From Bacillus cereus (GTDB lineage: Bacteria > Bacillota > Bacilli > Bacillales > Bacillaceae_G), in assembly GCF_002584535.1 (NCBI RefSeq), contig NZ_NUOT01000009.1:1-64000 (forward strand): a stretch of DNA of 64,000 nucleotides, read 5' to 3'. Positions 1-7,163 of the stretch are shown in pieces. The notes under the pieces were generated by a model. It saw nothing but the letters and a program-made list of their open reading frames with translations. It had not been told where the DNA came from and searched no databases. The position numbers were made by a program, and so were the translations under genes. Position 1 is the stretch's first letter, and each line of letters starts with the position of its first letter.

Positions 1-164
1 GAACGGTATTTGGTAACATAATATTTCCCCTTTCGAAATTAAATACCACTAAACATATGGTAATAAGATAATATAACATAAAAAATATACATAATTAATA
101 TGCAATATTACATATTGGGCCTCACTATATTAAAAAAAGAAATTTGTACGTTTAGACACAAGCA

Positions 165-195
165 AACCCATTCCCCGTAGGTTTAGGAATGGGTT
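165..195. repeat. Perfect 10-bp inverted repeat
   Basis: AACCCATTCC at 165-174 faces GGAATGGGTT at 186-195, an 11-base-loop hairpin. The ATG of the small broken gene at 189 lies inside the right arm. It is not followed by a clear T run, so it is more likely a hairpin over a translation start, or an old terminator, than an active terminator. Confidence 0.5.
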
Positions 196-418
196 ATATA
201 TTATCATTACTTCTAGCATCGCCTTAATTATTCAAATAGGCCTATTAGTATTAGCTTGTTGTGTTAATAAAATAAATAATAAAACTTATGGTATTTGCAT
301 GATTGTATTAAGTGTAATTTCATTGTTTTTAGGTTTATTTATTTTATTCCTTCCAGTGGTTTTACAAATCATTTCAGGGGCATTTGCATTTAGACCTTTA
401 AAACAGGAGACTAATTAA
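189..418 (+). pseudogene. Frameshifted small membrane protein
   Basis: From ATG 189 the frame reads MGYILSLLLASP and stops at TAA 225. One base over, an open frame runs from about 206 to TAA 416-418 with two hydrophobic segments (around ALIIQIGLLVLACC and ISLFLGLFILFLPVVLQII) and a polar tail ending RPLKQETN. Joining the two gives one plausible 75-residue, two-helix protein. I therefore read this as a single gene broken by a one-base indel near 222-226. A sequencing error is the alternative. I do not recognise the family. Confidence 0.45.
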
Positions 419-922
419 AACAATAACGGACTAATGAATCTAAAAGAAACTTTATTATCATACAAATTATAGAATTGAAATACTGTTGGAATATTTATAA
501 AAAAGACACTATATTTCAAATAAAATCACGATGTTCATACAAAATTGGTGATATTTTATCTCTTTCAATGTAGGAATTCTAAATGAGTTTTAATCAAACT
601 TTTTTATAAAACGAAAATTATATCCAAAAAGAAAAGAAACCATTTTGATTTTCATTAAATAAGGATTTGCAATCTATTTTTGATCAAACTTTATTTCAAA
701 CCAACAGCACTAATTTTAAGTGTTCTTTTGCATCCTGAGTAAACATAATAATGCTATCTGTGCAGATTTCGTAATTACTGGAGTAACGGCTATTAAGTTA
801 AGATGATCATAACTTAAAATATGTTAACAATAATAACAACCTTTAATAAATAGTATTGCTATTTACCTATACTATTTTCGTAGTTCAGCCATATTACTTA
901 TTTAGTATTTCAAAATTATTAT
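419..922. other. Gene-free AT-rich stretch
   Basis: About 500 bases with no credible open frame, no ribosome binding site and many stops in all frames. The motif AATCAAACTTT recurs with small changes near 592 and 684. Nothing else can be supported here. Confidence 0.5.
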
Positions 923-960
923 AAACCTACAGGGACATTGCAATTGTCCCTGTGGGTTTT
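923..960 (-). terminator. Intrinsic terminator, likely of trpS
   Basis: AAACCTACAGGGACA at 923-937 pairs with TGTCCCTGTGGGTTT at 945-959 (15 bp, one G-U). It lies about 70 bases past the trpS stop on the minus strand. The T-rich flank on the other side makes it potentially bidirectional. Confidence 0.7.
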
Positions 961-1032
961 ATGTATTGGCTCAAATCCTTTTGAGAGGAATTATCTTTGT
1001 ATATTAATTTTAATTTTGAGAACTTTCCATTT

Positions 1033-2028
1033 TCAACATCCTATGCGACTTTTTATTTGTTGCAATTGTATTGTAGCTTTTTCTCTAGCGCGACTTGCCC
1101 CTTTGTGTAAAATACTTTGCAAAAGATCTGGATTCTCCATGTACATATGATACTTCTTACGTGGCTGTTCCAGCTCCCGATTCACTACATCAAACACCTC
1201 TTGTTTAACCTGTCCCCACCCTATGCCAGTTTGATAGTGCTCTTTCATTTTTTCTATTTCTTCTGATGTGGCAAACTCTTTGTATAATGTAAATAACGAT
1301 GAAGTAGTATGATCTTTGGGTTCTGTTGGTAGTGTAGAATCTGTCTTAATTTTAAATATGAGTTTTTTCAGTTTTGATGGGTCTTCAAATAATGGAATCA
1401 CATTTCCATAACTTTTACTCATCTTCCTACCATCTAGGCCAGGAAGCATTTCTGTATTTTCCTGTATTATATATTCTGGAAGAGAGAATGTTTCTCCATA
1501 TGTATTATTAAAGTATGAGGCTATATCTCTTGCTATTTCTACATGTTGAATTTGATCTTTTCCTACAGGGACAAAATTAGATTGAAACAGTAATATATCA
1601 GAAGCCATAAGGATGGGGTATGTATACAATCCCATGTTAATTCCATGATCAATATCTATGCCCTCATCTCGATTTTTATCAATCTTACCTTTATAGGCAT
1701 GGGCACGATTCATTAATCCTTTTGGTGTTAGGCAAGATAAAATCCAATGCAGCTCCAAAATCTCTGGTATGTCGGATTGGCGATAAAAAATTACATTTTC
1801 AGAATCTAGCCCAAGAGCCAACCACGCAGCTGCAATTTCATATGTAAAATTCCTGAAATGTTCTGCATTCTGAATAGCATTTAATGCATGGTAGTCTGCT
1901 ATAAAATACATTCCCTGTACATTTGAATTCTTTGCCATTTCTAATGCTGGTTTAATCGCTCCAATATAGTTTCCAAGGTGAGGATGACCTGTCGGTTTAA
2001 TTCCTGTTAATACAATAGGTTTATTCAT
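1033..2028 (-). CDS. trpS: Tryptophanyl-tRNA synthetase, auxiliary type
   Basis: Charges tRNA-Trp with tryptophan in the cytosol. The 331 residues show both class I synthetase signatures: the HIGH-type motif as PHLGN at residues 16-20 and KMSKS at 202-206, preceded by GLDG. The N-terminus MNKPIVLTGIKPTG differs from what I recall of the housekeeping Bacillus enzyme (an FSGIQPSG-type start). It resembles the second, inhibitor-tolerant TrpRS class known from Streptomyces. That assignment rests on memory of the family, not on a search. The ATG follows GGGAGGTAAACGAT. A T-box-like leader upstream ties expression to uncharged tRNA, and the gene stands alone. Confidence 0.9.
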   Translation of the reverse strand: MNKPIVLTGIKPTGHPHLGNYIGAIKPALEMAKNSNVQGMYFIADYHALNAIQNAEHFRNFTYEIAAAWLALGLDSENVIFYRQSDIPEILELHWILSCLTPKGLMNRAHAYKGKIDKNRDEGIDIDHGINMGLYTYPILMASDILLFQSNFVPVGKDQIQHVEIARDIASYFNNTYGETFSLPEYIIQENTEMLPGLDGRKMSKSYGNVIPLFEDPSKLKKLIFKIKTDSTLPTEPKDHTTSSLFTLYKEFATSEEIEKMKEHYQTGIGWGQVKQEVFDVVNRELEQPRKKYHMYMENPDLLQSILHKGASRAREKATIQLQQIKSRIGC

Positions 2029-2049
2029 ATCGTTTACCTCCCAGTAAAA

Positions 2050-2290
2050 TAAAAAGGGATCCCTTATCCATAGAAGAACGAGAGACCCCGTAGTACCTCC
2101 CTCATTAGTTGTACAAAGCCAATCGCCTTGTGCATTCTAAAATACTGTTTTTTTGTAACGGAGGAATAATTCATCAAATCTTTTTCTATAGTTTCAGATT
2201 GGGGCCCTATAGCCCGTTCCATAATTTTACGCACACTGATTTTTACCAACTATCAGCCTCCTGAAGTGCTACAAACATGTACTATCATAT
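2050..2290 (-). promoter_or_regulatory. T-box leader of trpS
   Basis: On the minus strand AGGGAGGTACTACG (2102-2089) matches 11 of 14 positions of the T-box core AGGGTGGTACCGCG. Just downstream GGGGTCTCT (2089-2081) can pair with AGGGATCCC (2064-2056), followed by TTTTTATTTT, which is a terminator. In the alternative fold GAGGGA of the T-box pairs with TCTCTC (about 2085-2080), which would break that terminator. This exclusive-fold arrangement just before a tRNA synthetase is the hallmark of a T-box riboswitch. I could not place the tRNA-Trp specifier codon with confidence; a TGG lies in the loop of a CTGAT/ATCAG stem near 2245. Confidence 0.72.
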
Positions 2291-2387
2291 ATTATTATAT
2301 TTATATATAACAATGACTATTCCTTTGTATTTTAACTATATTTTTAAAAAATTCAATCTATATTATATAGATTTAGGGTTACGGCAA

Positions 2388-2516
2388 CATCGCCATCAAC
2401 TTAAGAAATTGATCGTTCCCCAAAACGAAAGAAATGAGCCGAATTCTCATGAATAACTGTAAAAAGTAAAAATTTTCGTTATGGGGGTGTCTCAAAATCT
2501 TAGCTTGATGGGCATG
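2388..2516. mobile_element. Short element with IS231-like ends
   Basis: The left end CATCGCCATCAACTTAAGAA and the right end CTTAGCTTGATGGGCATG are imperfect inverted repeats of the type CATGCCCATCAACTTAAG. From memory these are the ends of IS231. Inside, CCCCAAAACGAAA faces TTTTCGTTATGGGGG, so the whole 129 bp can fold into one long hairpin. It has no coding capacity. The right flank GGGTGGGACCC fits the GGG(N5)CCC target preference described for IS231. Confidence 0.6.
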
Positions 2517-2564
2517 GGGTGGGACCCCTATTTAAACTAAAGCTCTCGTTAGTCCAACAACGAT

Positions 2565-2648
2565 TTAGTCATTAAACATCTTTTCAATATTATTAAGTTC
2601 TATCTTTTCTTCTTCTTGTCGATAATCATTATTATTGTTTTTACTCAT
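2565..2648 (-). CDS. Possible 27-residue acidic/asparagine-rich peptide
   Basis: A short open frame reads MSKNNNNDYRQEEE and ends IEKMFND. It lies just downstream of the HAD gene on the same strand. It is strongly hydrophilic, with K/E/N composition typical of real small Bacillus proteins. There is no clear ribosome binding site, so it is only a candidate. Confidence 0.2.
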   Translation of the reverse strand: MSKNNNNDYRQEEEKIELNNIEKMFND

Positions 2649-2658
2649 TATAAAAATA

Positions 2659-3336
2659 TTATGGAGTAAAACAACTTAATAATCTATTAAAAGAATTGAT
2701 TTCGGCATATGGTTTTATTTCGGTATCATTCTTGATCATATGAGGATTGAACCATATACCCTTTATATTTGCATTTTGACAACCACTAATATCCTTTTCT
2801 ATGTCATCTCCAACGAATAATGCGGCTTCGGGTGACACATTAAGCTTATTTAATGCTAATTCAAATATGCGTTTGTCAGGTTTACTAAGTCCCACTTCTT
2901 CAGAAATAATTATTATATCAAAACAATTATTTAAATTCGTGTTAATTATTTTTGCTTTTTGTCTCTGAGTTGTGCCGTTTGTTATAATTGCAACTTTAAC
3001 TTGCATCTTTATAGTATTTAAGATATTAATAGTATGTTGGTTTATAGAAAAACAATTAGGAAAATTATTATTCCAAAAATCTTGAATGTAATTGCGTGGC
3101 AATCTATATTTTGGTGGGAATTCATCAAAAAATGATTCCAAAACTTTTGTTTTATCACTATAGCCATAGCTTCTTTTATCATATTCTTTAAATTTTTGTA
3201 ACATTTCATCTTTTTCTGAAAATTTAATATCCTCATAACACTTTTCTAAAATCATTAAAAACATTTTATCTACTGCTTTATCCCTATTAAGTAAGGTATC
3301 ATCTAAATCAAATAGCATTGCTTTATAACCTCTCAA
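2659..3336 (-). CDS. HAD-superfamily hydrolase (YjjG-like)
   Basis: A cytosolic phosphatase or nucleotidase of the haloacid dehalogenase fold, subfamily I. Motif I is DLDDT (residues 10-14) with the nucleophile Asp. Motif II is ITNGT, motif III is the lysine of LSKPDKRIF, and motif IV is GDDIEKDISG. A helical cap of about 80 residues sits between motifs I and II. At 225 residues it has the family length. The longest frame starts at TTG 3336. An ATG six codons inside (3318) follows GAGAGG at ten bases and is an equal candidate. The substrate cannot be told from sequence. Confidence 0.85.
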   Translation of the reverse strand: MRGYKAMLFDLDDTLLNRDKAVDKMFLMILEKCYEDIKFSEKDEMLQKFKEYDKRSYGYSDKTKVLESFFDEFPPKYRLPRNYIQDFWNNNFPNCFSINQHTINILNTIKMQVKVAIITNGTTQRQKAKIINTNLNNCFDIIIISEEVGLSKPDKRIFELALNKLNVSPEAALFVGDDIEKDISGCQNANIKGIWFNPHMIKNDTEIKPYAEINSFNRLLSCFTP

Positions 3337-3404
3337 ATAACTTCACAGCCTTTCTCACATTATATAAATAATCCCTAGTTCGCACCTTCAAACTTTTGGT
3401 TTAC

Positions 3405-3447
3405 CAAAAAACGTAATCTTCAACTATCGCGCCCGATAATTGAAGAT
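3405..3447 (-). terminator. Terminator downstream of fabH
   Basis: ATCTTCAACTATCG at 3416 pairs imperfectly with CGATAATTGAAGAT ending at 3447. On the minus strand it is followed by TACGTTTTTTGG. It lies about 80 bases after the fabH stop. Confidence 0.65.
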
Positions 3448-3526
3448 AAGAAATACTGAGTTGTCAATTGGCAACCAGTTCTTAAAATCAAATTCATTTC
3501 TTTGTTAATCATTATGCAAAAATTTA

Positions 3527-4537
3527 TTACAACGGGGTTGGAGCATTAATTAGTTGGTCAAAATTTATTTCTAAAAGTTGTCCTGCGTGAACTAAACCAC
3601 TTCCAAAACCGTACATAAGAACTCGGTCTCCATTTTTGACTTTTCCTTCACGGATTCCAAGATCAAGAGCTAAAGGAATTGTAGCAGCAGAGGTATTTCC
3701 ATAATTGACTAAGCTATAAAGGGTTTTTTCCAATGGGTATTCTAATTTTTCGCAAATTGGTTCTATCAATCTTAAGTTAGCACTATGGGGTATAAACCAA
3801 TCAACTTGATCTAAACTCGTTTGCGTTTTTTCTAAAATCTTTCGTATACTATCTGGAATATTTCTTACAACCCATCGAAAAACTTCTCTACCATTTTGTA
3901 CAAGGCATTGAGTATCGATTAACTCAATATCATTGACCTTTTTGGATAGTCCAGAACGATATACATGTTGTGCTCCTCTTCCATCACTCCCTAGATGAAA
4001 TCCAATGAAACGGTTTGATTGTTCATCCCTTTCAACTAATACTGCACCAGCACCATCACCAAATAGAATACATGTACTTCTATCGGTATAATCCGTAATT
4101 TTTGAGATTGTGTCTGCTCCAATAACTAATACCTTTTTGTGTAGTCCAGAAGAAATTAAACTGTTTGCTGTATGCAATGCGTAAACAAATCCTGCACACG
4201 CTGCACTTAAATCTATAGCGCCTGTTTGGGGTATATTTAATTGATCCTGTATTATACTGGAAACAGATGGGAATGGAAAATCTGGTGTGCTAGTTGCCAC
4301 AATAATCATATCTACATCTTCGACTTTTTTATTATATCTGTGCATTAAATCTTTTACAGCAGATACACATAAATCACTGGTAAATTCATCAGAACGAGTT
4401 ATTCTACGTTCATGAATTCCTGTTCTTTGAATAATCCAATCATTATTTGTTTCAACCATTTGCTCAAGCTCAAAATTTGTTAATTTCTTTTCAGGTACAT
4501 AGGTACCAATAGCTGTAATTCTTGCTTTTGACATCAT
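3527..4537 (-). CDS. fabH: Beta-ketoacyl-ACP synthase III
   Basis: Condenses acyl-CoA primers with malonyl-ACP to start fatty acid chains. The catalytic triad is present: Cys114 in SAACAGF, His251 in IPHSAN and Asn281 in YGNTSAAT. The glycine-rich C-terminal GFGSGL motif is also there. At 336 residues it carries about ten extra C-terminal residues compared with the usual enzyme. Start ATG 4537 follows AAGGGGGAG. It is divergent from a fabZ at 4680 with 142 bases between. A FapR-type operator sits in its promoter, so it is probably a regulated second FabH (FabHB-like). Family assignment is firm; the paralogue assignment is inferred. Confidence 0.92.
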   Translation of the reverse strand: MMSKARITAIGTYVPEKKLTNFELEQMVETNNDWIIQRTGIHERRITRSDEFTSDLCVSAVKDLMHRYNKKVEDVDMIIVATSTPDFPFPSVSSIIQDQLNIPQTGAIDLSAACAGFVYALHTANSLISSGLHKKVLVIGADTISKITDYTDRSTCILFGDGAGAVLVERDEQSNRFIGFHLGSDGRGAQHVYRSGLSKKVNDIELIDTQCLVQNGREVFRWVVRNIPDSIRKILEKTQTSLDQVDWFIPHSANLRLIEPICEKLEYPLEKTLYSLVNYGNTSAATIPLALDLGIREGKVKNGDRVLMYGFGSGLVHAGQLLEINFDQLINAPTPL

Positions 4538-4582
4538 TTGTTTCTCCCCCTTTACTATAATTATACTTAGTATTATAATCTA

Positions 4583-4612
4583 ATATTAGTATCAGATACT
4601 AATACATGTCAA
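4583..4612 (-). promoter_or_regulatory. fabH promoter with FapR-type operator
   Basis: On the minus strand TTGACA (4612-4607) is followed after 18 bases by TAATAT (4588-4583). Between them lies the 17-bp inverted repeat TTAGTATCTGATACTAA (4602-4586), which fits the FapR operator pattern TTAGTA-N5-TACTAA of Bacillus lipid genes. FapR bound there would block RNA polymerase, and malonyl-CoA would relieve it. The same operator may also affect the divergent fabZ. Confidence 0.78.
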
Positions 4613-4679
4613 TAATTTAAAATGAAAATACTGGTAATTAAATATCCGCTTGTGAAAATATAAAAAGGGAGAGGGATTC

Positions 4680-5117
4680 ATGTTCAATACTCAACAAATT
4701 AAAGAAATTATTCCACATCGTTATCCGTTTTTATTAGTTGATCGTATTCTTGAAATAGAGGAGGGAAAACGCGCAGTTGGAATTAAAAATGTTACTGCTA
4801 ATGAAGAGTGCTTTAATGGTCACTTTCCAGAATATCCAGTAATTCCAGGTGTTCTAATTGTAGAAGCGCTGGCACAAGTAAGTGCAGTTATTATGTTAAT
4901 GAAAGATGAAAATCGAGGGAAAATTGGATTATTTGCTGGCATTGATCGTTGTCGTTTCAAGAAACAAGTTCATCCTGGAGATCAATTGCGTTTAGAAGTA
5001 GAAATGACAAGGATTCGTGGTTTGATTGCAAAAGCAAATGCTGTTGCCACGGTAGATGGAGAAGTTGTTTGTGAAGCAGAAGTCACGTTCGCTCTTTACA
5101 ACAATAAGAAATCCTAA
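4680..5117 (+). CDS. fabZ: 3-hydroxyacyl-ACP dehydratase FabZ
   Basis: Dehydrates 3-hydroxyacyl-ACP in fatty acid elongation. The hot-dog fold enzyme has its catalytic His48 in NGHFP and Glu62 in VEALAQ, and the usual N-terminal [11 protein letters not shown]. At 145 residues it is full length. The ATG follows AGGGAGAGGGATTC. The gene is alone on the plus strand, divergent from fabH, and probably serves the same stress- or lipid-regulated supply. A housekeeping fabZ would be expected elsewhere in the genome. Confidence 0.93.
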   Translation: MFNTQQIKEIIPHRYPFLLVDRILEIEEGKRAVGIKNVTANEECFNGHFPEYPVIPGVLIVEALAQVSAVIMLMKDENRGKIGLFAGIDRCRFKKQVHPGDQLRLEVEMTRIRGLIAKANAVATVDGEVVCEAEVTFALYNNKKS

Positions 5118-5207
5118 AGGATTATTATAATCTTTAAATTAATGGAGAAAAAACATATTTTAAAAGGGCTGTTTCCCTAAGTATTGTTGCTAATAGGAGT
5201 CCCACTC

Positions 5208-5358
5208 CATGCCCGGCAACTTAAGCATTCGAAACGCCCAATGCCGATCAACCTAATAGAACGGGTTGCCCCCAAAACGATAAAAATGAACTTCGTTGCT
5301 ACAAAAGACACAAAATTTTCGTTTTGGGGCATTAAAAAATTTTAACTTGATGGCGATG
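5208..5358. mobile_element. IS231-ended element with doubled left end
   Basis: An outer left end CATGCCCGGCAACTTAAG begins at 5208. A second, more diverged left end AATGCCGATCAACCTAATA begins near 5240. The right end TTTAACTTGATGGCGATG closes at 5358. CCCCCAAAACGA and TTCGTTTTGGGG form the inner stem. There are no genes inside. The same double-left-end layout recurs at 12557. Confidence 0.58.
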
Positions 5359-5369
5359 TGGCGGTACCC

Positions 5370-5484
5370 CATGCCCATCAACTTAAGAAAACAGATCAAT
5401 CCCAAAAAGAAAAAATGTGCTTCTTTGTTGCAAGTTAACATAAAACTTTCGTTCTGGCGGGCTCTATAAAATTTTTAGTTGACG
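5370..5484. mobile_element. Tandem IS231-ended element, right end decayed
   Basis: The left end CATGCCCATCAACTTAAGAA at 5370 is a near-perfect IS231-type terminus. It starts only 11 bases after the right end of the preceding element; the spacer TGGCGGTACCC resembles its target motif. The right end is degenerate (TTTTTAGTTGACG, ending about 5484) and merges into the integrase remnant. Confidence 0.55.
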
Positions 5485-5640
5485 AAAATACGTCAGCATC
5501 CTTATAGCAAAATCCAAGCGTACCGACAATTGCAAAAAGCTGGAGATTTTGCTGGTGTAGAATCCATTGGTACCCACACCATGCGTAAAACCTTCAGCTA
5601 TTGGTTCTATAAACAAAAAATGAAACAAAAACATTTATGA
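5482..5640 (+). pseudogene. C-terminal fragment of a tyrosine recombinase
   Basis: The open frame from about 5482 to TGA 5638 encodes the C-terminal catalytic part of a phage-type integrase. QAYRQLQKAG is followed by the box containing GTHTMRKTF, that is the His-x-x-Arg motif, and then YWFYKQK. The rest of the catalytic domain, including the upstream Arg, and the last stretch with the catalytic Tyr are missing. The fragment is bounded on the left by the IS231-type end and on the right by the methyltransferase. It is a relic. Confidence 0.7.
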
Positions 5641-6358
5641 TAATTCGTTTTTCTTTAAAAAGTATAAGTCATTACGTAAAACTGGATTTACCTTTAATGA
5701 TTTTGTTGAACAGCCAGCAATTAAATCTATAATTGCTAATCTTACAGATAAGTTTGTATTAGATTTGGGATGTGGAACTGGTCATTTTTCTATGTACTGT
5801 GTAGAAAATGGTGCCTCGAAAGTTATAGGAGTGGACATCTCAAGAAATATGATTGAACAAGCTGAAATGTATAACAAAAACGAAAAAATAGATTATATGT
5901 GTGTACCAATAGAAGAACTTAATTTGCCAAATCAAAAATTCGACTTAATAACAAGTTCTTTAGTTATACATTACATTGAAGATTACTCACATCTAATTAA
6001 GAAAATAAGAGGTCTGCTAAAAAATGATGGTGAGTTTATCTTTTCAACAGAACATCCAATAGTAACAGCTCGAAAGGAAATGAATAATTGGTTTAAGGAT
6101 AATAATGGAAACAGATTGCATTGGGCATTAGATAATTACCAAGAAGAAGGAAAAAGGGAGGAACATTGGTGGATAGATGGTGTTGTTAAATATCACAGAA
6201 CAATTTCAACATTAATTAATACTCTTATAGACAACGGTCTTGTAATTGAGAAAATTATTGAGCCAGAGTCAACTCCAACAGGATTAGAAAAAATGCCAGA
6301 ATTAATAAATGAAAAACGGAGACCATCTTCTATTATCATTAAATCAAGAAAATATTGA
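5624..6358 (+). pseudogene. Class I SAM methyltransferase, start lost
   Basis: The frame is open from 5624, after TGA at 5621. It encodes an intact class I methyltransferase: motif I VLDLGCGTGHF, the acidic ribose-binding GVDIS, motif IV near LITSSLVIHYI and post-motif GEFIFSTEHP. There is no ATG, GTG or TTG upstream of motif I. An ATG at 5620 is present but one base out of frame, and belongs to the integrase-remnant frame. The only in-frame start, TTG 5765, would cut into motif I. The gene is therefore probably dead, or expressed from a non-standard start such as ATT 5633. Residues after motif I are well conserved, which suggests recent loss. Confidence 0.6.
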
Positions 6359-6495
6359 GATTGAACCCTCGTTGATTAACTACTGGCTTTATTTTTAAAA
6401 AAGAGTAAAATCTTTTTCTAATTTTAAAAATAAGATTGTAAAGAAATACACTTAAAGTAACGGGTGCTTTAAGTGAGCAAGAAACTAAAAACTTT

Positions 6496-6555
6496 TAATT
6501 TCCGCTTTCGGAAATTATGTAAATGAGCTATCCATATGGATGGCTTATTTTTTTT
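6496..6555 (+). terminator. Tandem hairpins with intrinsic terminator
   Basis: TAATTTCCG-CTTT-CGGAAATTA (6496-6517) is a perfect 9-bp stem. It is followed by AGCTATCC-ATAT-GGATGGCT (6526-6545) and a run of eight T. Together they end transcripts coming from the methyltransferase. Confidence 0.7.
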
Positions 6556-6585
6556 GCTTAGCATGTTTTTTTCCGAAATGCTGGC

Positions 6586-6710
6586 GATGCCCCATCGCTA
6601 GTAAGCTAAAATTTTATAGTACCCCCAGAACGAAATTTTGTGTTAACTTGTAACAAAAAGCTCATTTTTTCGTTTTAGGTTAATTCTGAATTCTTAAATT
6701 GATGGGCATG
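6586..6710. mobile_element. Degenerate IS231-ended element
   Basis: The right end CTTAAATTGATGGGCATG closes at 6710. The left end is decayed (GATGCCCCATCGCTAGTAAG, about 6586). The inner stem is recognisable as CCCCCAGAACGAAA facing TTTTTCGTTTTAGG. It is about 125 bp long with no coding content. The rest of 6359-6899 holds no gene. Confidence 0.5.
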
Positions 6711-6899
6711 TATGGTGACCCCTAACAGCATAAAATACAATTCCGCTAGAAATATAAGCGCTATATTCTCTTTTGTTTTATCTTTGCACCAGAACCTAAT
6801 TTTCCATAATAAAGATGACATAATTCTAAATCCTAAAGGGAAAATTTTATTAATGAATAACTTTATGTAGTAAATTTTATAAAAAGAAAAGGTGATGGA

Positions 6900-7163
6900 A
6901 TGGAATTATCTAACGAAAGCAAAACTTATCATGCTGGAGATATTGTCTATGTTTTTTATCGCAATCCCCACACTCAGGATGTAGCAAATATACAAGCCGC
7001 AGCTGCTGTAAATAACCCTAATACTCCTAATGAATTAGCATTGTTTCTTTATGAAACTTATTATCCACTTTCACTTGAAATGGCTGTTTATTCTACAGAA
7101 GAAGAGGCAAACCAAGCTTACAACTACTATTATGGGGATGCTTCAGTGGGGAGGCTAGAATGA
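6900..7163 (+). CDS. splA: SplA, regulator of spore photoproduct lyase
   Basis: A small cytosolic protein that in B. subtilis precedes splB and limits its expression in the developing spore. At 87 residues it has the family size. The region from HAGDIVYVFYRNPHTQDVANIQAAA is typical of SplA/TRAP-like beta proteins. The ATG follows AAAGGTGATGGA. Its stop overlaps the splB start (ATGA), so the two are translationally coupled. A sigma-G promoter is expected, but I could not pick one out convincingly upstream. Confidence 0.9.
   Translation: MELSNESKTYHAGDIVYVFYRNPHTQDVANIQAAAAVNNPNTPNELALFLYETYYPLSLEMAVYSTEEEANQAYNYYYGDASVGRLE

Noticed and set aside
2064-2249. 61-codon open frame on the minus strand upstream of trpS
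   Set aside because: It lies inside the T-box leader. Its last codons are the T-box core and terminator stem, so the open frame is by chance.
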